From contig NC_089274.1 in the NCBI RefSeq assembly GCF_963678975.1, positions 16,633,633-16,697,632 of the forward strand: DNA of 64,000 bases, in the 5' to 3' direction. Below, in pieces: positions 12,701-23,472 of the stretch. Within the stretch, counting starts at the first letter, position 1. Each line of letters starts with the position of its first letter. The stretch is from Dysidea avara (Eukaryota; Porifera; Demospongiae; Dictyoceratida; Dysideidae). A model generated the notes under the pieces. That model was not told the origin of the DNA. It searched no databases and saw only the letters and a program-made list of their open reading frames with translations. Made by a program: the position numbers and the translations under genes.

Positions 12701-13711
12701 ACAGACTTTAACTTTTAAGATCAATGAATTAGTAGTAACTTTATTAAATGCAAAGCACTTGTTGAATCACTCTAATAAAGTGCACAGTATATATCGCACT
12801 GGTGACAAAATGCTCTAATTAAATGGTCACTTTTGCTGATTGCAAAAAAACAAGTGTTCAAATTAAGAGTTGTGGTGATATATTTGTACTACAAGTTAGA
12901 CTCAGTGCTCTGTATCTGTAATTATCATTAACTCCTCATGTTTCCGTAGACTGCAACATACCCAACTGTGCTAAATGTGATGAAACTGGAAAATGCTCGA
13001 AATGTGAGGATGGATATAAGCTCGACGATGGTGATGACGGTGATGGTGATGGTGATGGTGATGGTGATGACGGTGATGGTGATGATGATGATGATGGTGC
13101 TCAGTGTATTGGTGAGTGCCAGTACATTGCATTGTTGCTGCACTTGATTATAATTTATGTACTTGTAGCAATGAAACCTGAAGAAGAGGGTGGAGATGAT
13201 GGACTGAGTGGTGGCGCTATATTTGGAATTGTTCTTGCCTGTATTGCTGGCCTCCTTATTTTAATATTGATTATCATTGCAATAGTTATTGGGATACATC
13301 GAAATAGGAGAGGTGTGGATAAAACTGATGGGTAAGTGACTTCAAGATATTTATCTGTAAATCAAATGTTTAACCTGAACACTTGCTGTGACCATGTGTT
13401 CACCTCTAAGGCTGAAACTTATTGTAGATTTATTTTTACTATTGTTCCCTTTTTGTATGAATTAATAAGTGCTGTTTGCATTGTTATTGTATATGGTGTG
13501 TGTTTTTAATTCACTTGTCCATGCAACTCACTGCCATGAGCCTTGATGATACTACCAATTTCCCCCATGTTATTTTAACAGGTATATGCCAACATACAGC
13601 AAGCAGAAAGACGAGGCTGACATAGGAGATACTACAGACACTGATGCTGATGATCCTGCTGGTGGGGAAATGAAGTTATTAACCAGTGAAGGAGAGACTA
13701 CTGAGCTATAA
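3776..13711 (+). CDS. EGF-repeat type I membrane protein, gene 1 (9 calcium-binding EGF repeats)
   Basis: Exons: 3776-4163, 5129-5299, 11524-12642, 12950-13111, 13169-13331, 13582-13711; 710 residues. The start was chosen at MKLWLPFWILAALVGVSVQQ because paralogs at 14709 and 27543 begin at the same point after CAAAG. Order: signal peptide (1-19); N-terminal domain with six cysteines, not assigned to a known family (20-129); cysteine-rich EGF-like exon (130-187); one degenerate EGF and nine EGF_CA repeats of about 38 residues (187-560); CxxC module and Asp/Gly stalk (560-614); transmembrane helix (about 630-655); 43-residue tail ending TEL, a possible class I PDZ ligand. Most repeats carry the DID/DIDE calcium signature, the Asp-hydroxylation pattern C-x-D-x4-Y/F-x-C-x-C and the O-fucose pattern C-x4-T-C. 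Most exons are phase 1. Probably a surface receptor or adhesion protein; the ligand is unknown. Intron 2 is 6.2 kb and full of repeats. Confidence 0.85.
7400..7960. repeat. Two diverged direct copies of a ~190-bp repeat
   Basis: Segments 7400-7590 and 7772-7960 share an ordered series of words: 'aaaatgc..ttttca', 'gtagctc', 'cctcagggtagg', 'aatttgagtt', 'cccagc.atca' and 'tatgcaccttcaaa.tttgtcttatt'. They are in the same orientation with about 180 bp of unrelated DNA between them. No coding potential is evident. They lie in intron 2 of the first EGF gene and may be two insertions of one family or an old tandem duplication. Confidence 0.6.
8045..8186. mobile_element. Short MITE with perfect 21-bp inverted ends
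   Basis: ATATCCGCACAAAAACAGCC(A) at 8045-8065 recurs exactly as its reverse complement at 8166-8186. The arms then continue with weaker similarity towards a 'ggccttaaa / ttttaaggcc' inner pair. An isolated relative of the outer flank ('ggtgaagtcgagcatat') sits near 6943. Non-coding; superfamily not determined. Confidence 0.7.
8390..9140 (-). mobile_element. Broken fragment of a tyrosine-recombinase element (DIRS/Ngaro or Crypton kin)
   Basis: On the minus strand near 8617-8675 the translation reads SSIDVSMFTAHSIQ, like the conserved 'GIDxSxFxAHSxR' stretch of transposon tyrosine recombinases. A further open stretch at 8868-9140 ending in a 'GWAD' motif may be the neighbouring RNase H-like part of a DIRS element, but this is weak. 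The copy is a fossil with several breaks and no recognisable ends. Family placement is tentative. Confidence 0.4.
8727..8801 (+). repeat. 18-bp tandem repeat, four units
   Basis: GGCTACTAGAGGCTGCAT is repeated head to tail four times, the last unit changing at its end. Because the unit length is a multiple of three it keeps a frame open and reads ATRGCM over and over. I treat this as a minisatellite, not a protein. Confidence 0.85.
11626..12195 (+). repeat. Five near-identical EGF-coding units (A-B-A-A-B order)
   Basis: These are the first five calcium-binding EGF repeats of gene 1, each 114 bp. Units 1, 3 and 4 are almost the same at the DNA level (type A), and units 2 and 5 are almost the same (type B). 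The last four EGF repeats of the exon have diverged freely. This points to recent unequal exchange or conversion inside the exon. Confidence 0.8.
13020..13100 (+). repeat. Coding microsatellite, GATGGT type, in the stalk of EGF gene 1
   Basis: The DNA runs GAT-GGT and GAT-GAC triplets without a break and encodes an Asp/Gly run between a CxxC module and AQC before the transmembrane exon. The paralog exon at 33151-33294 has a shorter Asp-rich run with no strict repeat. The tract is in frame, so length changes would alter stalk length only. Confidence 0.85.
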
Positions 13712-14708
13712 GCTACTTCACTGCATATCATTGCACATAAATAGGACAGATTATTTTTGTATAGCAACAATAGTGCTGCTATCAGCACTGCTGAATCAGT
13801 TTGATGTCATTTTCATTTTTCAGCTAAAAAAGTCTTAGAGATATTATATGTGAAAACTGTATAGCCGGTCCCGAGCATATACGATCACGAGACTAACGAG
13901 GCATTGTACTCCACTAGTAAATTATAGGCTTCTCCGGATATTGTGCATTACAATGCGGTTAGTACAGCGGGGGATTTAGCTATAGCATAAAGACTGAAAG
14001 ACAAAGTACGGTTTCACCATTGCTTAGAAGCAGGGGAGGAGAACGTATCCGCTTGTAGAACTATATATATATGGTGAGTGAAAGGCCGTGATGGTTGACA
14101 TATTATATGATCAGATCATGCTGTGAAGTATAGCTAGCAACTGAGTAGCAATAGCCAATAGTACGCGATATAGACTATATGCCTCCCGGCTGTCTGCATA
14201 TGAATATACCAGCGCCTGCATGTATAACTATGCTGCATAAGTTAGCTTGCAAATGATGGAGTGTACTCAGACTAGCTATATTGTGGTATAGCTAAGTATT
14301 AAACATTGCTAACTCTTATTCTTATTAGTACTTACAGTGTCCAGCACTGAAGGTCTGACAGCAACATAATGCCGGGTATCCGCCGGGACTGTGTTTGGTA
14401 ATAACATAGAACTGACCATGCTATTAAATTATGCAACTCAATTTAGCTGGTTAGCATCACTCACCATAATTATCAACAGTCTAATTTACAAATTGGCTTG
14501 TAGTCTTGTGGTCACTACATGTAGCAGCAGTAATGAACCATGGAATGGATAAGTGAAGGTAACATGGGTACATTACATTGCAGGTGGGCTGATTGTAGTA
14601 ACTATTGCCAGTAAAAATTAATTTACAAAACTATGCAGCTAGCTTATCGTATGGTTTTGTTATATGAAGCCATATGAATGTGTTTGTCATGTAGTTGGTA
14701 TTGCAAAG
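13712..14708. other. Spacer between EGF genes 1 and 2
   Basis: About 1 kb with no open frame of note. It must hold the 3' end of gene 1 and the promoter of gene 2. I see no canonical AATAAA close to the gene 1 stop codon and no recognisable transposon. TAGCTA-like words are frequent, as elsewhere in the window. Confidence 0.5.
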
Positions 14709-17118
14709 ATGAAGTTGTTACAGTTGCCGCTGTCACAGTTGTTGCTGTTGTGGTTGTTGCTACTAACCACACTGGTTGGAGTCAGTGCTCAGCAGTGTGC
14801 TGTTGAAGATATCAATGTGATGGACTTGGTACTCAGCACTGAATCAATCGAAGTCACTCATATGCCAAATATAAATATTACAGATATTTATTACAATTGC
14901 TTATCTACTAGTAGAACTGTTGGTCTTTACTCATCAGCATCTCTATCAGTAGTGTACAACAGATCAAAGCCTGCTGCAATGCTGGAAGTTCGTTACAATG
15001 TGCAGTGCATACGTGGATATTGGCATCGTGTTGGAAGGACCACCTCCGCACTGAGAAGTAATGACACAAGGACAGATTGTTATAGTTGTACAGACCAAAG
15101 TGTTAATGAGAATCATTGCTCTGGTGAGTGAAATAATTTGGTGCTATTTATTTGTTTTTGATTTGCCTTATTTGATGTGATTCGATTAATGGTATAATCA
15201 TTTTAGCAATTATAATTAGCTAATTGCTTGTGTGCATTTAGCCTTCTTCATGCATACACAGTCACAGTGTATATGAGTTATTGCGTAGTTTTCTGCTGCT
15301 GCTGCTGCTTCTGTTGCTATATGTCTTATGATCTTGAAGTGTATGGGAGTGCCAATGGGCTGGGCATTCATCAACTTCCAAATTAGGTTTAAAAACGTTT
15401 CAAGTCAACATAATCCGAATAATAATATTACATACAAACAGACAACTAAATGTATGTAAACAGCAACTGCTACTGAAACTCTGTAGTGCCATTCCAAGGC
15501 TAAAAGCAAGTGTGCATATAGGTCATGTTGAAGGCAAATTCTCAAAAGCAGGGTGATGTCTTATAGCATGAAAATCAGTAGTTTGTTGCTACCTAGTGAG
15601 TAACTGTGTGAATAGCTACTTATTATGGCTCCATATGCGCATTGCAAAACAACCACTATATTACTGCCACACACAGGATTGTGTTTAGTTGTGTATATGT
15701 ATCTATGCATAATTGTGTGTAATTGTGCATCATCTAAGGTATGTATTTAATAAAAAGTTGCACTATAATTATATATTAGTGTTCATTGTAGTGCCATGTA
15801 CCAGTATTAATTTAATTATGTACATTTGCTCTACAGCTTGTAACAGTTCATGTACTGGACTCAACCAGTGTTATGGTCCATTGGCTAATCAGTGTTGTAG
15901 TTACAATGATGGTGGTGTGTGTACTGATGATTGCGGGATGAACAGGGAGGGAAACTCAAACTTCACCTGTGTCTGTAGTAACTTCTGGACTGGAACTGAT
16001 TGTGATGGTATGTGTAGTTAACAGTACTGTAATAATATATACAATACATTGTGGTAAGAAATATAGCCAAAAACTTGAAAGGATTGTTTGTGTTGTTCAC
16101 ATTACACACCAAAGGAGATAGGACTTGGTTATGCAGCATTATAAAAGTCAAGGATGCGTTAGGTGTAGGACTGCTGCTGTGAAGTGTGTTGTACCTCTTT
16201 TTGTCATTTATTTTGTCATTGGATGATACACTAGGGAATGAGGCTAGTTCGTTTTAGTGCCATTTGACAGGACAAGTGTCAGTTGGTTAGGAGAAAGTTA
16301 TGGTAAAGATAAGGACTTGGCTGTTGTTCACCATCATTGAGCTATGCACCATGTTTGAAAGGGTCGCGTGTGAGGTGAACATCTGGCACAGGTATATGGA
16401 GCTGGTCTCCCAGTTGTTATTCTAAAGCATTTAAGTAACATTTTAATTTGTCAATCAATTATAATTGCTTCACAAGTGATGACCAGTTTTGATGATTTTT
16501 CTGCTCAATTTGATTGGTCTGATGTGAAAAAAATGAATCTTATTGTGGACTGACACTCTTTAATTGATTACACAGATTGCAGTATGACATGTGTCAATAA
16601 GGGAATACAAGCATCAAACTGTTCTGGGTGTCTGTGTGCACCTGGGTATAGGGGAATGTTGTGTGAGATTAACATTAATGAAAAGTGTGACCCTGAAGAT
16701 GCTCAGTGTGTTGGTCAGTAGTAACTCATCATTATCAAAACATACGATATAATGTACTGTGTATATAATTTAGGGCAAACACCTGAGGAAGATGGAGAAG
16801 ATGGACTAAGTAAAGGTGCCATTGTGGGAATTGTTATTTTCTGTATTGCTGCTCTTATTGTGCTAACTGTTACGGTAACTGTTGGAGTACGTCATGTCTG
16901 GAGGAGTGGGAAAAATAAAGCTGACAGCCAGGTGTGTATATGTGTATCATATAAGGGTTGGAAGACCACTTTCTTTTTTTTCCATTGAGTCAAGGAATAA
17001 CAAAAATAGGTGGTCTGGCAAGCAGAAACAAAAAGCTACATTCATCTCAATGAACATAACTCCTGATGATTTACTGGATGGTAGCACATATTCAGTCACA
17101 AAGCCCACATGCAGATAA
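14709..17118 (+). CDS. EGF-type membrane protein, gene 2 (EGF array lost, different tail)
   Basis: Exons: 14709-15123, 15837-16007, 16576-16713, 16774-16931, 16990-17118; 336 residues. The start follows CAAAG as in both paralogs and gives a leucine-rich signal peptide ending VGVSAQQC. The N-terminal domain keeps the six cysteines and the ending SVNENHCSG. Exon 2 matches the paralogs closely. Exon 3 is a hybrid: its front matches the start of the EGF array exon (CLCAPGYRGMLCE) and its end matches the end of the CxxC/stalk exon (EDAQCVG), so the whole calcium-binding EGF array is missing while the frame is kept. Exon 4 encodes the transmembrane helix and ends in phase 0, not phase 2 as in the paralogs. 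The best in-phase last exon is 16990-17118, after a strong pyrimidine tract, giving a basic tail ending KPTCR. The ancestral-type tail exon remains as a relic at 17330. The last-exon call is the least certain part. Confidence 0.7.
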
Positions 17119-17329
17119 CTTTCTTAATTTAAAAAGATAGCCTACTTTTCCTGTTGTCCAGCTAATACAACTATAGCTTGTAGCTATATAGACCCCCAAT
17201 TGACCTGGCTAATACAATATTCAGGTATTGTCATAAAATCATCAAACCTCGTTAATTTTTTAGTGAAATGCTTTTAGTAATACATTGTAACAGCTTGTAA
17301 TTCAGCAGTACTTTTCATTTTTCTTGCAG

Positions 17330-17460
17330 CAAATATACCAACCCGAGGCAGATTGAACAAAGACCATCGACACCAATAATTATATCAATGATCCAGCTGC
17401 CTGCCAGTGGAGTAATTGTTAACCAGCAAAGGATAGTCCATGAACTGTAACTCCATATCA
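17330..17460 (+). pseudogene. Relic of the ancestral cytoplasmic-tail exon of EGF gene 2
   Basis: After a good acceptor (ttcttgcag) the sequence follows the tail exons at 13582 and 34183: TATACCA, then GAGGC.GAT, then CCTGCCAGTGGAG. Compared with gene 3 it has small internal changes that shift the frame. Joined in phase 0 to the exon ending at 16931 it would stop after eight codons (stop 17354-17356). It could still be an alternative last exon, but the 16990 exon gives a longer tail. Confidence 0.5.
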
Positions 17461-17622
17461 CTGCACTGAATGTGCATAACAAAAGCAAGAATAATTGTAC
17501 ATTCATTATATTAACTTTTCAGTTCCTGACATCCGTATGTTTTGCAAATTGTAATCATTGCTAAAGTCAAGATGGTAGCTATGCCCTTTGGTGATACCAC
17601 TTCTCTATACATTGCAAGCTAT

Positions 17623-17623
<1 letters not shown>

Positions 17624-17667
<44 letters not shown>
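17624..17667. repeat. (AC)n microsatellite
   Basis: About 22 uninterrupted AC units, downstream of EGF gene 2. Simple repeat only. Confidence 0.95.
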
Positions 17668-17669
<2 letters not shown>

Positions 17670-17796
17670 CATAGTTTGAAGAGCAGAGCATGTATATGTT
17701 AAAAGCAGCACAGCCCTTACATGCAGGTGGTCTTACACTGAGAACAAATTGCAAAACTAATTATCATTAACAACCATTAACCCAACCTTTGTCAGT

Positions 17797-17940
17797 TTGT
17801 GTAGGTGATGAAGGTGATTTCATTGTAGCAGTTTATGAGACTAGCATTGATGATAATGAAACAAAGGATTGTCAGACTGGAAGAACTAGTACCCATAATA
17901 ACAGTTTTAGTCTGCATGTAATGGATACAGATTGTACTGG
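17797..17940 (+). other. Possible orphan phase 1-1 exon
   Basis: A 144-base open segment lies between an acceptor (acctttgtcag) and a donor (ACTG-gtaggc), both in phase 1, the phase used by the EGF genes on either side. It encodes a 48-residue cysteine-containing peptide, starting VCVGDEGDFIVAVYE and ending DTDCT. It has no clear match to the N-terminal domain of the paralogs. It may be an unrecognised exon of gene 2, a leftover of a fourth copy, or chance. Confidence 0.3.
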
Positions 17941-19097
17941 TAGGCACAAACATCTTAGAGGTGTTTATCAACACTCCTTGTGTAGCCTATCACCATCTAT
18001 ATCACCTGTAGTTGTAAGTGCATGACACATGCTAATTATGACATTAATAGGAGAGAGTGTACACTAAACAGATTACTACTATGATCTCACTAGGGACCTG
18101 CAAAAATCCCTGAAGTAGATACGACAATAAATACTCTGAAAAAATTCCCAGACCAGGTGGTGACTTTGATCCACAGACAGCTTTACTGACTTTAATGTAC
18201 AAGAGCAACAATAAAGGAATATTTACCAGCTGTTGCTCCACATACTGATACATATATATAGCCCTGGTTGTACATTTGCAATAATGACATGACAAGAAAG
18301 AAGTGTTTACAAGTCCTCTTGGCTACTTACCATGTCTTGTTCTATACATGTGCATGTTCTAATTAGCAACATGGTATTTCGTATAGTTCTAAATGTATAT
18401 GGCTTTAGACTTCACAATATCCATGACTTTTGAAAGATACCGAGCTCTGTAACTTTTGTATTCTTTATAGTTTGATGGTGAGGACACCACAAATAATTTT
18501 TGCAAATTTTTAATGTTAAGCTAATCTAACTCAATAAAAAGTGTGTACATGAAGGTACAACAATGCTCATTGCTAAGTTTTCCAATTTCACAGTTAGATA
18601 GCAGCTACTATTGAAATGATGGTTGTAGGATAGGTGGGCACATGATAATATGAGGTACAGTGCATGGAACCTCTCTATTACGGACATTTAGGGATCCAGC
18701 ATTTTTGGCCACTTTTTGCTGTAATATAGAGGTTTTCCTTTTTCAGAGGTAAAAATTGTATTAACCAGACCTGTTGGGACCAAACTTTTTGTCCTTATCA
18801 TGGAGGTCTTTTCTATTGTGTCTTTAATTCGGGGAGTTTGGGGGGTTCCACTGTATAGACAGTTGTGCTGTGTAGGTGTGTCACAGCACACTGCACTAAA
18901 TAGTCTGAACATTTAAATGACATTTATCTGGTAAGTTGCAAAGAAATCGTCTGACAAATTTTTAAACTTTTTGATCTTCTGAAGAGGTCTGCAGAAACTG
19001 TCTTGTGTAGAGAGTACAGTGCCCTTTACATGGAGGGTTCTTTAAAAAAGGTTCCACTGTAAATAAATGGCATCTCCAACAGTGCCAGTTCATGCGT

Positions 19098-19345
19098 GTT
19101 TTTTTTTTTTTCAATTTAATTTTTACAGGGATGACAGCATCAGCCATGCAAGGCTGTTCTTCAGCTGTGCCCTGAATTGTACATATACAATATGTTCCCA
19201 GTTTAACAGCTGGGTGACTGGAGCAATGGGTACAGTGCCTTGCTTAAGGAAACAACAGTAGTAGCGAGTCCCTGCTCGGGCATCAAACTTGGGACCTCTC
19301 GATTACCAAGCCAATGCCCTACCACCTGAGATACTACTACCCCCC
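19098..19345 (-). mobile_element. tRNA-derived SINE, near full length
   Basis: Read on the minus strand it starts with a tRNA-like head (A-box-like TATCTCAGGTGGTAG, B-box-like region around CAAGTTTGATGCC). A central segment follows with TTTCCTTAAGCAAGGCACTG and CAGTCACCCAGCTG, and a 3' end GTAAAAATTAAATTG runs into a poly(A) tract of at least 12. The central words resemble conserved animal SINE core domains. Head, core and A-tail in order make this a good SINE call. Confidence 0.75.
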
Positions 19346-19719
19346 AAATGTTCAATTTCGCTGAAATGTTTGTATGTTCTATTAGAGTAGTTGCCTGTTC
19401 TATTAGAGTACATAGAAAGTTTAAGCCATACTCATAAATTTATAATTTCATTGCTACCCATTCCTTCTCCTCTTGCAGCACTTGTTCTATTCATTTTTGC
19501 TTAAAGTACAGAGTACATGCTAAAAATTTTGGAGGGATTCTCAACATTCTATCTGTCCTCTGGATGTGATGCAGAAGCTAGATGCATGCAAAATACTATA
19601 CGAGTAATGATTACAAGAAAAAATCATTATTGTGTGTGTGTGTGCAGTGTGTGCGTACATGCATGCATGTGTGCATGCATGTGTAGTGTCTCATATTGTG
19701 TCCATGTCTCATATTGTGT

Positions 19720-19850
19720 GGGTGAAGGTCCAGATGGGACTTCAGGTGCCCACACCTTCACCTGTGGGACATGATACAGCCTCTTGTGGGTTACTAGTCT
19801 TGCCCCAGGGGATTTCCTGTATTGACTTGTAGCACCTGAGTAGCACACAG
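19720..19850 (+). mobile_element. SINE 3' fragment
   Basis: The segment 'ggtccagatgggacttcaggtgcccacac ... gggacatgatacagcctcttgtgggttactagtc' matches the 3' part of the SINE at 19885-20215 and of the copy at 40701-40965. It lacks a head and follows a TG-rich tract. Confidence 0.6.
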
Positions 19851-19884
19851 TTCCCGGTGCTGGTCCGTGACTGTGCTAGCATAA

Positions 19885-20221
19885 GGTAGCCAAGTGGCTA
19901 GAACATCAGCCTGGTAATCAAAAGGTTCCCAGTTGGAAACTTGGTTATGCCAAATTGGTGTTGTTGTTGTTTCCTTAAGCAAGAAACTTTACTTACATCA
20001 CTCCAGTCTAACATGGGGACCTGGTGCTTGATATCAACTGTGGAAGCAGCCCACCCAACTGTAACATCAATGGGTACTTGGTATTAACTGGGGAAGAAAA
20101 TGCCAACTGCCCTTGTCTCACAGGTCCAGGTGGGACTTTGGGTGCCCACACTGGGACATTGTACAGCCTTTTGCGGGTTACTAGTTCTTCCCCAGGCAGC
20201 TGAAGGCCTTGAAGGCCATTT
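19885..20221 (+). mobile_element. tRNA-derived SINE running into a (TG)n tract
   Basis: The head GTAGCCAAGTGGCTAGAAC resembles a tRNA A box, and GGTTCCCAGTTGGAAAC sits where a B box is expected. The same TTTCCTTAAGCAAG core as in the 19098-19345 copy follows, then a 3' module shared with the fragments at 19720 and 40701. The body ends directly at the long (TG)n microsatellite, which may have grown from the SINE's own tail. Confidence 0.65.
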
Positions 20222-20343
<122 letters not shown>

Positions 20344-20963
20344 TGCATGTTCATCTCATGATCATGAGTACACACAATATCATGCATGCATCATATACCC
20401 CTCACTGAGGGCTTAACTTGAAATTTAGAATGTTTTAATAGAACAGTTTATTAGTATTCTAATAGAACAGTCATCATTGCAACAGTGAGACTGGGTAAAA
20501 TATGAGTAAGCTAGAGTAAAGCTATACATATACATATACATAGATTCATTTCTGTAAATTGAAATTTAATGTATTTTCAAAATATGGGGAAGACTATACA
20601 ACATTTATAACCAATCACCATGCATACTTCTAAGTTGCAGAGATGTTGTTAAAATTGTTTGACTGGACATTCCTGGAATGTCCAGCCATCAGATATGTTA
20701 TACTGCGTATAGTTTCAGTAGCTATACCTACAAGCTTCTTGTAACCAGTGCAGACACACAGGAATTTTATTTTGTTCATCATGCATACTTTAAAATGTGG
20801 TAGATGCTGGCAATTAAGGCTTCCATACAGTTTGTCATTGAAGCAAGCAATGCTGAATGCAGATAAACTAAAGAAAGAATCATTAATTATTAGCTATTAT
20901 TGTGTTTAATTAAGCCTATATAATGTAACGTTGTGACCTTTGGATAATTATGTCTGCATAGCT

Positions 20964-22898
20964 CAGGGGTGGATCTAGGATTTCAGAAGGGGGGTGCTAA
21001 CATAATGGTTGGTTGGCTAAGAAAAGTGACAACTGGTTAATACAACTAGCTATATAGTGTGCAAAGCACACTCAGCATGTGGAGCATGCTCTATCTAGGG
21101 CGGTCTGGGGGCATGCCCCCACAGAAAAATTTTGCAAATTTAGCCTATTCAGTATTAAAATTTGGTAATATTTTAAACTAAAAAATGATGCCATTTTGTT
21201 TAAAATATTGCCACATGATGCCGCATGCATTGCTGTTTAAAATATTGCCAAATGATGCCACATGCAATGCTTGTAAAGCATTGTGAGTCACCTAAGTGTA
21301 ATAATGATGAAATGACACCATTATTCCAGAACATTTGTAATACTAGCTGTCATATAAGGACACAGCCAGTAACTAAAAATATATTCTTTACATAAAGAAC
21401 AGGAAGGAGAAGGATGCAGCTACATATGATCAATACTTACCATAAATTTTGTGTTTGAAATACCTTAATTTAGTGGTACATTAAATTTAGCAATTTTAGA
21501 GTTTGGTTTTTTGCTAATTGATTACATCAATTCACGAATTAATAAAATTTATATGGTAAATTCATCAATATACAAGATGGCTAAATTTAGTGTATTGCTT
21601 GGCTTAAGGTATAGCTAGTGTGCTTTACAGTCTCATGGCTCAAACTATAACGTCCAAACAGTGACAATGAAGAGAGGGCTTGAGAGGGAAAGTTTACACT
21701 CACCATGCAGTGTGTAGAGTACGCATACATAGAATTTTCCAGCTAGGGGGGGTCTGGGGTGATGCTTTCTCTGGAAATTTTTGGAATATAGTTATCACAA
21801 GATTGAATATGGAAGCTATTTTTAACCAAATACTCTATTGTACTGAAAGATTGTGGGGGTACAAGATGGATGAGTTCAGTTGTAAAGAATTTTAAAACAG
21901 AACTACACTATTGGATTATATATAAGGCAATGCATAATAGTGGATTGTCAAAGACATACACAGGATTGGATCTTGAGATCACTGTAGAGATTTACAATGC
22001 ACACAAAAATAACTTCAACTTTGTAGTAGGTATATATAGCCACAGACTGTTCTGTTACTACTTCAATCTGACTTTTTACAACTATATGGCCCCATCACCA
22101 TATTAATTTTTTGCAATCAGAGTCCAAAATCACTTACATATACAACTATTTTTTTGGCCACAACTAACCCCCTTATAACATGACAGCATAAATGCTGTGG
22201 TATCATTTGAGCTTATAAAGTTGAGCTTCAATGAGTTTGGGAGTACAAACCCTGTATGATATTAAATTTTGCTAGCTTCAATTGATGCTAGATTCAGATA
22301 AATGCAGCATGGAACTTTGGTACTGACAAAGCAAAAACAAACAGTTCTCAGATACTACAGCCTTGTTAACTGTATACATGCTAAGAAATTAATTGTTTTA
22401 CTTAAGTATGTCAACCCAAGCATCAACGTAGCAACAACTGAAAATGCCCACTATAATATTAAATTATTTCACAGAAGTTGTTCTCAGAAAGTGATTAGTA
22501 TATGGTAGGATGTTTGGAGCAATGGTAAGATAGCAGTGCACAGGTCAAGAAAACACACTGGCAACTTCTTGAGAAAAAAACATTATGATGCTTTAAAAAA
22601 AAAATTATGATGGATGTTCTATTAGAGTAGTTGACTGTTCTATTAGAGTATTTCGATTTTTAGCAGCTTTTAGGTTAAGTCTTACACCAAAAGTATAATT
22701 TGAACCCCTCTTAGTAATTCTAAGTAAAGATTAACCATTCTCCCTTCTCTTTCCATCTTCTCATTGCCCATGCATACGTATAAGATGCAATTGCATCTAT
22801 ACTGCAACTTCTAGAAGCTTCCCAGCTTACACATGCATGATAAAATTTTGGAGGGGGGTGCTTCAGCACCCAAAGTACCCCCCCTAAATCCGCCCTTG
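20964..22898. mobile_element. Non-autonomous DNA transposon, 1.9 kb, with 5-bp target duplication
   Basis: It begins CAGGGGTGGATCTAGG at 20964 and ends with the related inverted sequence (CCTAAATCCGCCCTTG) at 22898. TAGCT stands on both sides (20959-20963 and 22899-22903), although this word is common here. Poly-G/poly-C stretches lie just inside both ends. The 5' part matches the fragment at 663-845. No transposase is recognisable in the AT-rich interior. Termini of the CAGGGG type are seen in hAT elements, and a 5-bp duplication would suit a hAT subgroup, but this is a guess. Confidence 0.6.
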
Positions 22899-23472
22899 TA
22901 GCTATATAGAAGGCCTGCGGTAGCTGTTGCCTTTTATACAGACTCTAGCATGTTCTTAAATATATACACCATGCATAGCTTCCATATCATGCATCTACAT
23001 ACACTATATCTGAGAAGCTAAAGACATGCATAATAATGGTTCATGCAGACATACCGTGGCAAGCAATTCCGGCATGTAGCTGTTCTGGATCCTTGCAACT
23101 TGCTGGCATTTCTACCTAGCTAGGTGTGAACTGTGTGGATCTGTTCTGCTTGGACCATAACATTACTATGTATGCATGACAGCTTAATGGTATAAGGTAA
23201 GTATGGATGCATACCATGCAATACTAACTAATTAATGTATGCATGCAAGGTGTAGCTATAATTGATAAAAAAAACTTTGACAATAAAACCTAAGCGAAAA
23301 AAAGAAACCTTAGCTGGGGCTCAAACCTGGTTTCCGTATGGATCAATCTGTCCGATGATGACATATTGAAGATTCTTATATTCTGTTGTCACACTGACAT
23401 GGCTGAACAACCATGCACATTTATGCTCATGTGGCCAGACCACTTGTCATTGGGTACGGCGTTACCCTATGA

